Below, piece by piece: positions 17,486-28,038 of a DNA stretch of 64,000 bases. Source of the stretch: DASVWZ01 sp036392935 (GTDB lineage Bacteria; Acidobacteriota; Terriglobia; Terriglobales; Acidobacteriaceae); assembly GCA_036392935.1 (NCBI GenBank), contig DASVWZ010000297.1, positions 1 through 64,000 of the forward strand, read 5' to 3'. How positions within the stretch are numbered: position 1 is the first letter of the stretch; each line of letters opens with the position of its first letter. The notes beneath the pieces were generated by a model. That model was not told where the DNA came from, did not search any database, and was given only the letters and a program-made list of their open reading frames with translations. Both the position numbers and the translations under genes were made by a program.

Positions 17486-18058
17486 CTAGTTACCCCATCT
17501 TCTGGTGCCGAAGTATTTGCGCACGCCGATCGCGTTGTAGCGCCCCCACGGGCCGCTGGTGCCCTGATCGGCTGGTCCCAGATTTCCGCTGCGCGCGCCC
17601 AGCCGGTCAAACAGAAAGTGCTGCGTGAATCGCGCTTCAAAACCTTTGCCGATATAAATCGCCGCACCCCAGCGCTGCTCTACTCCGATGGCGTCCCACG
17701 ACCAGGTGTAGAGGTTTTGGGGGACGTTCTTGCCAAACAAAAACGATGGCTCATAGAACACCATGAACCGCCGGAATTGCCCCCGCCCAAACGGGCGAAC
17801 TTCGATGGTGCCAGAGAGCATATAGCGCGCGAAGAGCGAGCAGGGGGCGTTCTTGCCGCCGTAGTCGCCGGCATTCCCCGCGCATTGATTGGGATCGATC
17901 TCGTTGTGCGGCGGCGCCAGGTCGAACTGCGCGAAACCGTAATACCAATCTTTGGGGAAAAAGGTTCGCGCGTCCGGCGGAGTCACCAGCACCGGATCTT
18001 CTGCGTAAAGCGCCGGACAGATCGATAACAGCAGAACGAAAAATAGCAGTCGTCTCAT
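17486..18058 (-). CDS. Secreted or outer-membrane hypothetical protein
   Basis: A 190-residue protein with an obvious signal peptide (MRRLLFFVLLLSICPALYAE). The mature part is rich in aromatic residues with alternating hydrophobic strands (FRRFMVFYEPSFLFG, QNLYTWSWDAIGVEQRWGAAIYIGKGFEARFTQHFLFD) and ends with RYNAIGVRKYFGTRRW. This is compatible with a small outer-membrane barrel or lipid-facing beta protein. I chose ATG 18058, preceded by GGAG; the frame back to 18151 has no support. It is convergent with the bactofilin-like gene and divergent from the second vapBC module. Function unknown. Confidence 0.65.
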   Translation of the reverse strand: MRRLLFFVLLLSICPALYAEDPVLVTPPDARTFFPKDWYYGFAQFDLAPPHNEIDPNQCAGNAGDYGGKNAPCSLFARYMLSGTIEVRPFGRGQFRRFMVFYEPSFLFGKNVPQNLYTWSWDAIGVEQRWGAAIYIGKGFEARFTQHFLFDRLGARSGNLGPADQGTSGPWGRYNAIGVRKYFGTRRWGN

Positions 18059-18180
18059 CGGAATCTCCAAAAAAGCTGGTGTGGTGTGAATGTGGGAGTA
18101 TAAACGGTCTAGCCGGACGCGTTGAAATGCCCGGCAAAACTTCGGCGCCACGCACGGTTGCCCCAGTACATAACATCTGT

Positions 18181-18207
18181 TAGACTAAACTAACTGGACT
18201 TAGTCTA
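18181..18207 (+). promoter_or_regulatory. Operator of the second vapBC module
   Basis: A perfect inverted repeat TAGACTAA (18181-18188) / TTAGTCTA (18200-18207) with an 11-base spacer ends on the A of the antitoxin start codon. It includes GACTTAGTC (18197-18205), the same 9-mer found twice before the vapBC at 7.5 kb. No ribosome site is present, so the message may be leaderless or nearly so. Confidence 0.65.
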
Positions 18208-18452
18208 TGAAGGTCGTTAATATCCACCAGGCGAAGACCCAGCTTTCCCGGCTCGTCGAGGAAGCCTCCCGCGGCGAGTCGTTCGTCATCGCTAAAGCCG
18301 GCAAGCCCAAAGTGAAGGTCACAGCTCTTACTTCCCCCTCCGGTTCTCGCGTACGCCGCCTCGGTTTCATGCGCGGACAGTTTTCCGTGCCCGCCGACTT
18401 CGACCGCATGGGCGCCGCGCATATTAAGCGCCTGTTCGGTGACGGCGAATGA
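18207..18452 (+). CDS. Type II antitoxin, Phd/YefM family
   Basis: An 81-residue antitoxin (MKVVNIHQAKTQLSRLVEEA, then GESFVIAKAGKPKVKVTAL) with the Phd/YefM fold. It is clearly paralogous to the antitoxin at 7.5 kb. The C-terminal toxin-binding tail is PADFDRMGAAHIKRLFGDGE. The ATG lies at the edge of an inverted-repeat operator, as expected for autoregulation. It overlaps the toxin gene by 4 bases. Confidence 0.87.
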   Translation: MKVVNIHQAKTQLSRLVEEASRGESFVIAKAGKPKVKVTALTSPSGSRVRRLGFMRGQFSVPADFDRMGAAHIKRLFGDGE

Positions 18453-18835
18453 AGTTGCTGCTCGACACGCATCTGCTTCTGTGGGCCGCTGGCCAGCCGG
18501 AACGGTTGCCCATGAAGGCCCGCGGGTTGCTCAACGATTCCGATAATGATCTTCTATTCAGCGTGGCCAGCTTATGGGAAGTAGCGATCAAGCACTCGTT
18601 GAAGCGCGCCGATTTTCAGCTCGATGCAAAGCTCTTGCGCCGCGGCCTGATCGATAACGGCTACATTGAGCTCCCTATCCGCAGCGGCCACGTCGTCGCC
18701 ACCGAAAGTCTGCCCTCAGTGCACAAAGATCCCTTCGACCGCATCCTGGTTGCTCAGGCAACTGTCGAAGGGATTACCCTCTTGACCACCGATTCTGCGG
18801 TCGCGCAATATCCTGGGCCAATCCAGAAGCTCTAG
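18449..18835 (+). CDS. VapC-like PIN-domain toxin
   Basis: A 128-residue PIN-domain RNase. The acidic residues are in LLLDTHLLLWA (Asp6), ASLWEVAIKHS (Glu), HKDPFDRILVAQA and LLTTDSAV. It is a full-length VapC with the same layout as the toxin at 7.7 kb, including the xxxDPFDRxLxAQ segment. The start ATG overlaps the antitoxin stop (ATGA). A glutathione peroxidase gene follows about 110 bases later on the same strand but has its own ribosome site. Confidence 0.9.
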   Translation: MKLLLDTHLLLWAAGQPERLPMKARGLLNDSDNDLLFSVASLWEVAIKHSLKRADFQLDAKLLRRGLIDNGYIELPIRSGHVVATESLPSVHKDPFDRILVAQATVEGITLLTTDSAVAQYPGPIQKL

Positions 18836-18945
18836 AGAAACGTCCAGCCAACCGCCGCCGAAATCGTCCAGCGATTTCATCCCCGCCCGACAATTCTCCT
18901 GGCAACTTCTGCTATCCTGCGAGCTATCAACGGAGGATGGGTACG

Positions 18946-19503
18946 ATGTTTTTGCAGAAAATCGGCAGAGCACTTTTCTTAGGAGCGATGATTCTTATGG
19001 CAGGCACAACCTTCGCGGCGTCGAATATTTATGACTTTACACTGCCCTCCATCGACGGCAATCCCATGCCGCTGGCCGACTTCAAAGGCAAAGTCGTTTT
19101 GCTCGTCAACGTGGCCAGCCGCTGCGGATACACCCCGCAATACAGCGCTCTCGAGGCCATCTACGAAAAATACAAAGACAAAGGCTTCGTCATCGTCGGC
19201 TTTCCCGCCAACAATTTCGGCGCGCAGGAGCCCGGGACCAACGCCGAAATCAAAACCTTCTGCTCGCGCAAGTACAATGTCTCGTTCCCCATGTACAGCA
19301 AAGTTTCCGTCAAGGGTGACGACCAGACGCCGCTTTATCAGTATCTGACCAAAGACACCAAGCCGCCCATCTCCGGCGACATCAAGTGGAACTTCACCAA
19401 ATTTCTGGTCGACAAAAATGGCAACGTGGTCGAGCGCTTCGAACCAGATGTCACGCCCGATTCGCCGCAGGTGACCTCCGCCATTGAAAAGCTGCTGAAG
19501 TAG
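18946..19503 (+). CDS. Exported glutathione peroxidase-family protein
   Basis: A 185-residue thiol peroxidase of the glutathione peroxidase family. The peroxidatic cysteine is Cys60 (NVASRCGYTPQY, Cys instead of selenocysteine). The family Gln (NFGAQEPG) and Trp (IKWNFTKFLVD) complete the active site. A second cysteine (KTFCSRKYN) could serve as the resolving thiol for reduction by thioredoxin, as in most bacterial members. An N-terminal signal segment (FLGAMILMAGTTFAAS) indicates export. I chose ATG 18946, which has GGAGG at the right distance, over the ATG at 18937. Confidence 0.9.
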   Translation: MFLQKIGRALFLGAMILMAGTTFAASNIYDFTLPSIDGNPMPLADFKGKVVLLVNVASRCGYTPQYSALEAIYEKYKDKGFVIVGFPANNFGAQEPGTNAEIKTFCSRKYNVSFPMYSKVSVKGDDQTPLYQYLTKDTKPPISGDIKWNFTKFLVDKNGNVVERFEPDVTPDSPQVTSAIEKLLK

Positions 19504-19524
19504 TGAGCCCGGCGGACGCTTTGT

Positions 19525-19551
19525 AGCCCGATTCGTAATCTGGATCGGGCT
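19525..19551. repeat. Intergenic stem-loop after the peroxidase gene
   Basis: Perfect 8-bp inverted repeat AGCCCGAT/ATCGGGCT with an 11-base loop. There is no T-run on either strand, so it may be a REP-like hairpin or an attenuating stem rather than a classical terminator. It lies between convergent genes. Confidence 0.5.
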
Positions 19552-19571
19552 TACGCCGACGCTGACCCATC

Positions 19572-19748
19572 TCAGTGCGGCGGATACCTCTTATCGATCG
19601 CAGCCATGATCTGCTCCGCCCATCGCACCGCATCTTCGATCGCCATGATCGAGGCCGGCACTCGCTTCTGCCCCTCGAACTGCGCGAGCTTTCTCGCCGC
19701 GAGGATGCACGCGGCAATCAGCAGCACTCGTTTGCGCCCTTCGTCCAT
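19572..19748 (-). CDS. Small hypothetical protein, 58 residues
   Basis: A short frame on the minus strand starting at ATG 19748. It reads MDEGRKRVLLIAACILAAR, then KLAQFEGQKRVPASIMAIEDA, then VRWAEQIMAAIDKRYPPH. Two amphipathic helices can be drawn, and the codon usage matches local genes (third-position G/C). A TATGAT box is just upstream. I do not recognise a family. It is convergent with the glutathione peroxidase gene. Confidence 0.55.
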   Translation of the reverse strand: MDEGRKRVLLIAACILAARKLAQFEGQKRVPASIMAIEDAVRWAEQIMAAIDKRYPPH

Positions 19749-20051
19749 GAAAGGAATGTTATCATATTCGCCTTTTGTTCGCTTTTTGGCTTGTCAATGA
19801 GTGTAATCGCGATGTTACGCCACTTGACCCAGAGGCGTCGCGCAAGCCTCTCCTAAACCGATGGCTTGCCCGGTCTTCACCGCCCAAGAAAACATCCTCA
19901 GCGCAGGGTCTCTCCCAGGGCTTCATTTCACCATGAGAAACTCTGGCCGGGGGATGTCGCCTTTTGCCTGTGAATTCCGATTTCCTTTATAGGAGGAAGA
20001 CTGCTAATGTTGCGCAAGCCCTAAGGCTTCGTTGCAAGTCCCGCCCTCCGA
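19749..20051. other. Leader region of the kinase gene with a 5-codon mini-ORF
   Basis: No protein gene of normal size is seen. A very strong ribosome site (AGGAGG at 19991-19996) precedes ATG 20007, which opens a five-codon frame (MLRKP, stop at 20024). The kinase ATG at 20052 follows 27 bases later and has no good ribosome site of its own. The mini-ORF could therefore feed ribosomes into the kinase gene by reinitiation. This is an inference from spacing. Confidence 0.4.
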
Positions 20052-22448
20052 ATGATCGGGCAGACCATATCGCACTACCGCATCGTCGAGAAACGTGGCG
20101 GTGGCGGGATGGGTGTCGTCTATAAAGCCGAAGACATCAAACTGCAACGCTTTGTCGCGTTGAAGTTTCTGCCCGATGAAGTAGCCAAAGACTCGCAGGC
20201 GTTAGCCCGATTCCAACGGGAAGCGAAGGCTGCTTCTGCACTCAATCATCCCAACATCTGCACGATCTACGAGATTGATGACCAGGGCGGGCAGGCGTTC
20301 ATCGTCATGGAGTTTCTGGATGGGATGACGCTGAAGCACAAGATCGGCGGGCGACCGATGGACACCGAGACGATTCTCTCGCTGGCCATCGAGATCGCCG
20401 ATGCTCTTGACGCCGCTCACGCCGAAGGGATCGTTCACCGTGACATCAAGCCAGCGAACGTCTTCGTGACCAAGCGCGGGCATGCCAAGATTCTCGACTT
20501 TGGATTGGCCAAGGTCAGTGTGGCGGGAGGTTCATCGAGCAAGATTGCCTCTCAGGCCACTCAGACCGTGACCTCCGATCATTTGACCAGTCCGGGCACG
20601 ATGATGGGCACGGTGGCCTATATGTCGCCGGAGCAGGTGCGCGCAAAAGAGTTGGATGCGCGTACCGACCTGTTCTCATTTGGGGCGGTGCTCTACGAGA
20701 TGGCTACTGGTGATCTCCCGTTTCATGGGGAAAGCTCAGCGGTGATTTGCGAAGCCATCATGAACCGTGACCCGGTTGCAGTGGTGCGGCTGAATCACAA
20801 TGCCCCGCCTAATCTAGAGCGAGTCATTAATCGTGCTTTGGAGAAGGACCGTAACTTGCGATACCAGCACGCCTCCGACATGCGTGCAGAACTGCAGCGG
20901 CTGAAGCGAGACACCGAGAGCGGCAAGACCGCGGCCACACCCGCATCGCCTCACCAGACGCTCAAACGTCGTAAACTCTGGTTTGTCCTGGCAGCCTGTG
21001 TTGCCGTGAGCGGGCTGGCCGCAGTTGGAACTTGGTATCTGCGTTCTGGCAGGACAGCACAGATTGATTCGATCGCCGTGCTCCCCTTCACCAACGGGGG
21101 CGGAGATTCCAACACCGACTATCTCAGTGATGGCATCACCGAATCGTTGATCGACAACCTCGCGCACGTGCCCCAGCTTAAGGTGAAGTCGCGCAACTCA
21201 GTCTTCCGCTACAAAGGGAAGGATGTAGATGCGCAGAAGGCGGGCGGTGAATTGGGTGTGTCGGCGCTGGTAATCGGGAAAGTGGTGCCCCGAGGGGACA
21301 ACATCGAAGTAAGTGCCGAGCTTACCGACGTTCGGGACAGCAGCGAAATCTGGGGGCAGCATTACAGCGGCAAGAGCACTGACATCATTTCTTTGCAGCA
21401 ACAGATTGCGGCTGACATCGCAGCGAAGTTACGTTCCGGTCTGAGCACATCTGAGAAACAGCACGTCGCCAGGCAGGGTACGCAAAATCCAGAAGCCTAT
21501 GAGTTGTATTTGAAGGGGCGTTACTCGTGGAACAAACGTACTCCTTCGGAGACTGTCACCGCGATCTCCTATTTCAATCAAGCCATTGCCTTAGACCCCG
21601 GCTATGCTTTGGCGTATTCAGCTCTGGCCGATGCCTATTTTGTACGGGCTAACCTAGGCGGCACTCCCAGTGAAGACTATTCGAAGTCGAATGCCGCCGC
21701 CCGCAAGGCGCTGGAGTTGGACGCGACCTTGGCTCACCCCCATGCTGTTTTGGGCAGCACCAAAATAGGTTATGACTGGGATTTTGCAGGAGGATGGGCT
21801 GAGTTCAAGAAAGCTCTGGAACTCGACCCCAACGATGCCACGGCGCATCAGTGGTATGCGCAGTTTCTGAGCATGATTGGTGGCAGCGAGCAGGAATCCC
21901 TTGCTGAGGCCAATCGTGCCTACCAGCTTGATCCGCTGACTCCGATAATTGGCTATGTGCTCGGAGCGGTTCACATCGATGCACGACGGTACGACGAGGC
22001 TATTATCATCTGCAAGAAAGTTGCGGTTGAGAACCCGATGTTCGCACAAGCACACCGTTGTTTAGCCGACGCGTACTGGGGAAAACGCATGTACCCGCTG
22101 GTCATTGAAGAATGGAAGGCTTATGGCGAGCTTTCCGGCGACCGGAACGATTCAGAATTCGCCTCTGCCATGGAGCAAGGATTTCGTTCAGGAGGCTGGA
22201 AGGGGGCTCTCGCCAAAAGCATTGAAATCCGAAAAGCGCAACGAAAGACTGGGTACTGGTCTGCGGAAGAGATCGCTGGGCTTTATGCCGAGTTGGGAGA
22301 CAAAGATCAGGCTTTCCGCTGGCTCGACACCGCTTATCAGGAGCGCGATGAAGGTTTATTGGCTTTGAAGACTGACTTCTTACTCGACGCCATACGCTCC
22401 GACCCACGGTTTGCTGAATTAGTGCGAAAGGTGGGGCTGCCGCAGTAG
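20052..22448 (+). CDS. Serine/threonine protein kinase with TolB-like and TPR domains
   Basis: A 798-residue membrane kinase. Residues about 10-275 form a Hanks-type kinase: glycine loop (EKRGGGGMGVVYKAED), Lys38 (VALKFLP), catalytic HRDIKPANVFV, DFGLAK, and the activation-loop end GTVAYMSPEQ. One transmembrane helix (LWFVLAACVAVSGLAAVGTWYL, about 315-335) separates it from an outer part. That part begins with an FlgO/TolB-like region (IAVLPFTNGGGDSNTDYLSDG, about 345-470) and continues with several TPRs to the end. The layout is common in Acidobacteriota. Kinase activity looks intact. A paralogue lies at 57.0 kb, and a relic of a related kinase at 60.0 kb. Confidence 0.93.
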   Translation: MIGQTISHYRIVEKRGGGGMGVVYKAEDIKLQRFVALKFLPDEVAKDSQALARFQREAKAASALNHPNICTIYEIDDQGGQAFIVMEFLDGMTLKHKIGGRPMDTETILSLAIEIADALDAAHAEGIVHRDIKPANVFVTKRGHAKILDFGLAKVSVAGGSSSKIASQATQTVTSDHLTSPGTMMGTVAYMSPEQVRAKELDARTDLFSFGAVLYEMATGDLPFHGESSAVICEAIMNRDPVAVVRLNHNAPPNLERVINRALEKDRNLRYQHASDMRAELQRLKRDTESGKTAATPASPHQTLKRRKLWFVLAACVAVSGLAAVGTWYLRSGRTAQIDSIAVLPFTNGGGDSNTDYLSDGITESLIDNLAHVPQLKVKSRNSVFRYKGKDVDAQKAGGELGVSALVIGKVVPRGDNIEVSAELTDVRDSSEIWGQHYSGKSTDIISLQQQIAADIAAKLRSGLSTSEKQHVARQGTQNPEAYELYLKGRYSWNKRTPSETVTAISYFNQAIALDPGYALAYSALADAYFVRANLGGTPSEDYSKSNAAARKALELDATLAHPHAVLGSTKIGYDWDFAGGWAEFKKALELDPNDATAHQWYAQFLSMIGGSEQESLAEANRAYQLDPLTPIIGYVLGAVHIDARRYDEAIIICKKVAVENPMFAQAHRCLADAYWGKRMYPLVIEEWKAYGELSGDRNDSEFASAMEQGFRSGGWKGALAKSIEIRKAQRKTGYWSAEEIAGLYAELGDKDQAFRWLDTAYQERDEGLLALKTDFLLDAIRSDPRFAELVRKVGLPQ

Positions 22449-22979
22449 CGAGGCCATCTGAGTCTCCCTTTCCCTCTGAAAGCGCAGACCCCAACATCTC
22501 CGTCTGAAGAAAGCCAAGGCCGAGTGCAGAGCCTGCGGTGAGGCGAGCAACGATCCGGTATGGGCGGAAGTTTCCTGACTTCTGTAATCAGGCGTGGGTG
22601 TTGAAAAACTCTTTTTCGCCAAAACCGCGAAAATAAGATTGCTCCAGGATTCGATATGAGCGATCTTCTCGGATCGCGAGACATTTTCTATCCTGATTTT
22701 CAAGCTCGTGTTCCGCCCGAATGGAGTTTTTCAACAGCCACAGGCGATTACACTCATTGAGCAGCGCCCTAAGAAAGCTCTGGCGGTAGCATTTGAGTAC
22801 CACTGGAAAGTTGAGATGCTGGAAAAATGGCGCGCCCTGAGAGATTCGAACTTGAGCCGTTCAGCAGGCGTGAGCGAAGCGGGGCCCCCGGCACGCGCGG
22901 CTTTCGCGGGACGGGGTGCAGAAGCGGGAGCCTGCTGGCGAAATCCCGAGCGCAGCGCGGGATCTGCTGAGCAAAATTA
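22449..22979. other. Gene-free region between kinase and tRNA
   Basis: About 530 bases without a gene. It holds the MITE-like element (22594-22741), a partial copy of the tRNA-Arg 3' end (22827-22852), and a highly structured stretch up to the tRNA. The rest shows nothing I can name. A 94-codon frame at 22708-22992 runs through these repeats and is not credible. Confidence 0.6.
22594..22741. mobile_element. MITE-like element, 148 bp, with 18-bp terminal inverted repeats
   Basis: Terminal inverted repeats of 18 bp match at 17 positions: GTGGGTGTTGAAAAACTC at 22594-22611 and its complement (from GTGGCTGTTGAAAAACTC) at 22724-22741. TGTTGAAAAACTC ends resemble those of several insertion sequences. 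The interior has no coding potential. It fits a non-autonomous transposon remnant, although a matching transposase is not in the window. Confidence 0.6.
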
Positions 22980-23004
22980 TGGCGCGCCCTGAGAGATTCG
23001 AACT
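22827..23004. repeat. 26-bp direct repeat of the tRNA 3' end flanking a structured insert
   Basis: The 26 bases at 22979-23004, which are the 3' part of tRNA-Arg with its CCA and the T-arm, are repeated exactly at 22827-22852. The 126 bases between them fold extensively: TCAGCAG (22861-22867) pairs with CTGCTGA (22964-22970), AGCAGGC (22863-22869) could instead pair with GCCTGCT (22930-22936), and ATCCCG with CGGGAT. This looks like attachment sites left by an integrated element that is mostly gone, or a small mobile repeat using the tRNA end as target. Confidence 0.65.
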
Positions 23005-23056
23005 CCCGACCTTCTGGTTCGTAGCCAGACGCTCTATCCAACTGAGCTAAGGGCGC
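22980..23056 (-). tRNA. tRNA-Arg (anticodon ACG)
   Basis: On the minus strand the acceptor GCGCCCT pairs with AGGGCGC, followed by the discriminator G and an encoded CCA. The D-arm AGCTCAGTTGGATAGAGC is present. The anticodon arm is TCTGG-CTACGAA-CCAGA with ACG. The T-arm CGGGAGTTCGAATCTCTCA is canonical. ACG is normally modified to ICG and reads CGU, CGC and CGA. Part of its 3' half is duplicated 152 bases away (see the repeat entry). Confidence 0.97.
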
Positions 23057-23120
23057 GATGCGGTTGGTGAATCGATTATATCGGATTTCTCTGCCCAGTC
23101 CGCCGCAGATTGAACACGGA

Positions 23121-23348
23121 TTAAACCAGCGCCAACCTCTCCAGCACATCAATCCCGGCCTTGCGCAGCAGCCCGGCGATCACCGGCTCTTTCATTCGCG
23201 ACGCGTCATATTCCACCCGCAACGTCCGCGTCTTCGCATCGAACGTCAGCCGCCGAATTCCATACACCTCGCGCACCGCATCCAGCGCCCGCATCTCCCG
23301 CTCGCCCGGGGTCGCGCCATAGCGGTAAGCCGCTTCCATCTGTGTCAT
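23121..23348 (-). CDS. Heavy-metal-associated-like small protein without CxxC
   Basis: A 75-residue protein with the beta-alpha-beta-beta-alpha-beta pattern of HMA metal-binding domains (about residues 16-70: EREMRALDAVREVYGIRRLTF, then TLRVEYDASRMKEPVIAGLLRKAGIDV). The CxxC metal ligands of true HMA domains are absent, so metal binding is doubtful; the usual position holds polar residues instead. It is transcribed divergently from the copper-type P-ATPase 64 bases away, and a shared control region is likely. It may be an accessory or regulatory fold for the transporter (inference). Confidence 0.7.
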   Translation of the reverse strand: MTQMEAAYRYGATPGEREMRALDAVREVYGIRRLTFDAKTRTLRVEYDASRMKEPVIAGLLRKAGIDVLERLALV

Positions 23349-23412
23349 GATCGCCTCTCGATCAAAGATACAACAATCGCCCGCCGCGCTGGGATAATCT
23401 AATGGGTTTCAC

Positions 23413-25890
<2,478 letters not shown>

Positions 25891-25894
25891 CAAC

Positions 25895-26074
25895 TCATCG
25901 CTCGCGGTCTTCGCGCAGCATCTCTTCAGCGGGATAAGAGCCCGGCGTCAATGGCTTCTGCGACCGGAGCTGCTTCGTGCGACGGAAGAATTCCTGGCGA
26001 GCTTTGAGCTCAGCCGCAGTCAACGTCTCGTCCACACGTCCATGCTCGCCGTCCGTTTTCTTTACGCCCGCCAT
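25895..26074 (-). CDS. Small hypothetical protein, antitoxin-like
   Basis: A 59-residue frame on the minus strand (MAGVKKTDGEHGRVDETLTA, AELKARQEFFRRTKQLRSQK, PLTPGSYPAEEMLREDRER). The last residues, PAEEMLREDRER, are reminiscent of the C-terminal tails of VapB-type antitoxins. No toxin gene is adjacent: the stop is 4 bases from the end of the convergent ATPase gene. It could be an orphan antitoxin, or a conserved small protein of other function. Codon choice looks coding. Confidence 0.5.
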   Translation of the reverse strand: MAGVKKTDGEHGRVDETLTAAELKARQEFFRRTKQLRSQKPLTPGSYPAEEMLREDRER

Positions 26075-26213
26075 ATACGCATTCTATCGGCGAATCCGGC
26101 CCTCCTCATCTTGCCCCATCGTCATCCCCGGTTCCCCGCAAGTCATTGACACCGCTTCGCCTGTGCACAAAAATAGCGTTTAAGCATCTAACTTACTCGG
26201 TGAGGATGATCTA

Positions 26214-27065
26214 ATGGCTGATGAGTTTGAACCTGGAACAGAACTTCAGACGGTGGCTGCTCCTGCCGGGGCCGGAATGACCGCGGCAAAGTGGATTTTG
26301 CTGATCGCTGGCGTCGGCTTCGCCGCCGGGTCATCTTATTTTCTCTACAACCAGAACGGCCGCCTCGAGCAAATGGCCAAAGACCAGTCTGCCAGCAGCG
26401 CGCAGATCGGCCAGCTCACCCAGCGCATACAGGCTTCCGAAGCCGATTCCGAGGCCCTCGCCAAGCAGCTCGGCATGACCAAAAAAGAGCTCAGCGACAA
26501 ATCCGAAGAATTGCAGCGCGCCCAGCGCGCCGCCGTGGCCAAACTCTCTCAGGAACAACAGGCTCAGTCCGGGCAAATCAGCCAGGTCAGCAATGACGTT
26601 GCCGGCGTCAAAACCGATGTCGGCGGCGTGAAAACCGACGTCGCCTCCACCAAAGCCGATCTCGCCGCCACCAATGCCAAGCTGCAAAGCACCATCGGCG
26701 ATCTCGGCGTCCAGAGCGGCCTTATCGCCAACACTCGCGAGGACCTCGAAGTCCTCAAGCACAAGGGCGACCGCAACTATTACGAATTCACGCTGGTCAA
26801 GGGAGCCAAGCCCCAGGCGATTTCCACGGTCATGCTGACCCTCAAAAAGACCGACGAAAAGAAGGGCAAATACACCCTCAACGTCACCGCCGACGATAAA
26901 ACCATCGAGAAAAAAGACCGCAACGTCAGCGAACCCGTGCAGTTTTATACCGGCAAAGACCACATGCTTTACGAACTGGTCATCTGGACGGTCGACAAAA
27001 AACAAGCCACCGGCTACCTGAGCACGCCCAAAGGCGCGCCCACCCCGGTCACGCCAGGGTTATGA
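26214..27065 (+). CDS. Membrane-anchored coiled-coil protein
   Basis: A 283-residue protein. A single transmembrane helix (KWILLIAGVGFAAGSSYFLY, about 26-45) is followed by a long coiled coil (about 50-175) rich in Gln, Ser, Lys and Ala. Near the end of the coil VKTDVGG/VKTDVAS is repeated. The C-terminal domain (about 185-283; NYYEFTLVKGAKPQAISTVMLTLK and following) is a beta-rich globular part I cannot name. It probably faces the periplasm. No operon partner is evident: the next gene is 118 bases away. Function unknown. Confidence 0.75.
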   Translation: MADEFEPGTELQTVAAPAGAGMTAAKWILLIAGVGFAAGSSYFLYNQNGRLEQMAKDQSASSAQIGQLTQRIQASEADSEALAKQLGMTKKELSDKSEELQRAQRAAVAKLSQEQQAQSGQISQVSNDVAGVKTDVGGVKTDVASTKADLAATNAKLQSTIGDLGVQSGLIANTREDLEVLKHKGDRNYYEFTLVKGAKPQAISTVMLTLKKTDEKKGKYTLNVTADDKTIEKKDRNVSEPVQFYTGKDHMLYELVIWTVDKKQATGYLSTPKGAPTPVTPGL

Positions 27066-27183
27066 TGTTCTCGGGTAACCGGCCATAGCCATAGAGACTA
27101 GTCAGACCGGACAAGCTTGCGGGGGTAACGCGTCTCAGGCAATGCGTGCTAGACTCCGAACGTTGCACCGGGGTTGCCAAAGA

Positions 27184-27612
27184 ATGCTAAGGAAAGGTCT
27201 CACCGTTTTAGCCTTGGGTTTGGCCGCAGCACTGACAGCTAATGCCCAGACCGCCCGCATAGTGAAGCACTTCAGTCTCTACAATCAGAATGGGAGCATA
27301 GGCCCCGTCACGCTCTACACCCCCACGCGCCGCGGTCTATACCGTATTTCAGGTTTGATGGCGACGACGCTCGGGAATAAGAACGGAAACGGATTGATTT
27401 GCCCTACACTCACATTCACTGATCCTGACGTAGGGAAGACGGGTTCGGCGTTAGGCAATTTCTGCCTTGGGACTGCTAACAGACGCCAGAACGTTTCTGG
27501 CGCGACCATCCTCAACTCGGTAAACGGCCAGCCAATTAACCTAGTAATAAACGCCAACCTTTTTGCGGCAGGAGCTTCTTACAAAGTGCAGATCGTTGTC
27601 GAGGAGTTTTAA
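27184..27612 (+). CDS. Small secreted protein of unknown function
   Basis: A 142-residue protein with a clean signal peptide (MLRKGLTVLALGLAAALTANAQ). The mature part is beta-rich (RIVKHFSLYNQNGSIGPVTLY, LYRISGLMATT, SYKVQIVVEEF) and contains two cysteines (ICPTLTF and NFCLGTA) that could form a disulfide. I prefer the ATG at 27184 to that at 27142, because the signal peptide is normal without the extra 14 residues; neither has a strong ribosome site. Many secreted proteins of soil Acidobacteriota look like this and have no assigned role. Confidence 0.6.
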   Translation: MLRKGLTVLALGLAAALTANAQTARIVKHFSLYNQNGSIGPVTLYTPTRRGLYRISGLMATTLGNKNGNGLICPTLTFTDPDVGKTGSALGNFCLGTANRRQNVSGATILNSVNGQPINLVINANLFAAGASYKVQIVVEEF

Positions 27613-28038
27613 GGGTTGAAAACGCCGCCGAGTGGCCCATTCATTCGCGTTCTTTGCGAATGAGCGGGAAACACGCGAACCCGACCTGAGATTCCGTGCG
27701 AATCCGCGTCAATCCGTTGGCCGATTCTCAGCCAATCGGGCCTCCTGTGGCGTCCCATCGAATGAGTTATCAGACACGCCGTTACAACGATTAGTTACCA
27801 TTAACGTAATAACCCATATATAAACTTCGCCGCCTGCAACTCCTTTGTTTTCTAAATTTTGATATGTAAATACTTTATAATCAATAGTTTACATTGATAT
27901 GGCATGCCCACGGCTTTGTAGAATCAATATTTTACGGCCATATCTCGATATGCGCGACACCCCGAAAACAGCCCGAGAAAGGCCACGCAGACTATCCTCC
28001 GGCGGTCGCTAAAATCTCGACTCTTGTTTAGGCTAAGT
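27613..28038. other. Gene-free convergent spacer with an AT-rich repeat island
   Basis: No gene is seen between two convergent genes. A hairpin TCATTCGC/GCGAATGA lies at 27641-27663 near the end of the secreted-protein gene. From about 27780 the sequence turns AT-rich and contains a repeat island (27844-27937, separate entry). Confidence 0.6.
27844..27937 (+). repeat. AT-rich repeat island, copy A
   Basis: A segment that aligns over about 90 bases with the one at 52941-53034: both begin TTTGTTTTCTA, then WATTTTGATAT. It includes two 16-base units, TAATCAATAGTTTACA (27878-27893) and GAATCAATATTTTACG (27921-27936), exactly 43 bases apart. The same unit and spacing recur in copy B, and nearly so at the right end of the window. 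Confidence 0.7.

Noticed and set aside
22827..22852. Second tRNA gene
   Set aside because: Only the 3' T-arm and acceptor part are present; the D- and anticodon arms are missing.
22708..22992. 94-codon frame next to tRNA-Arg
   Set aside because: It runs through the repeat and the tRNA 3' end.
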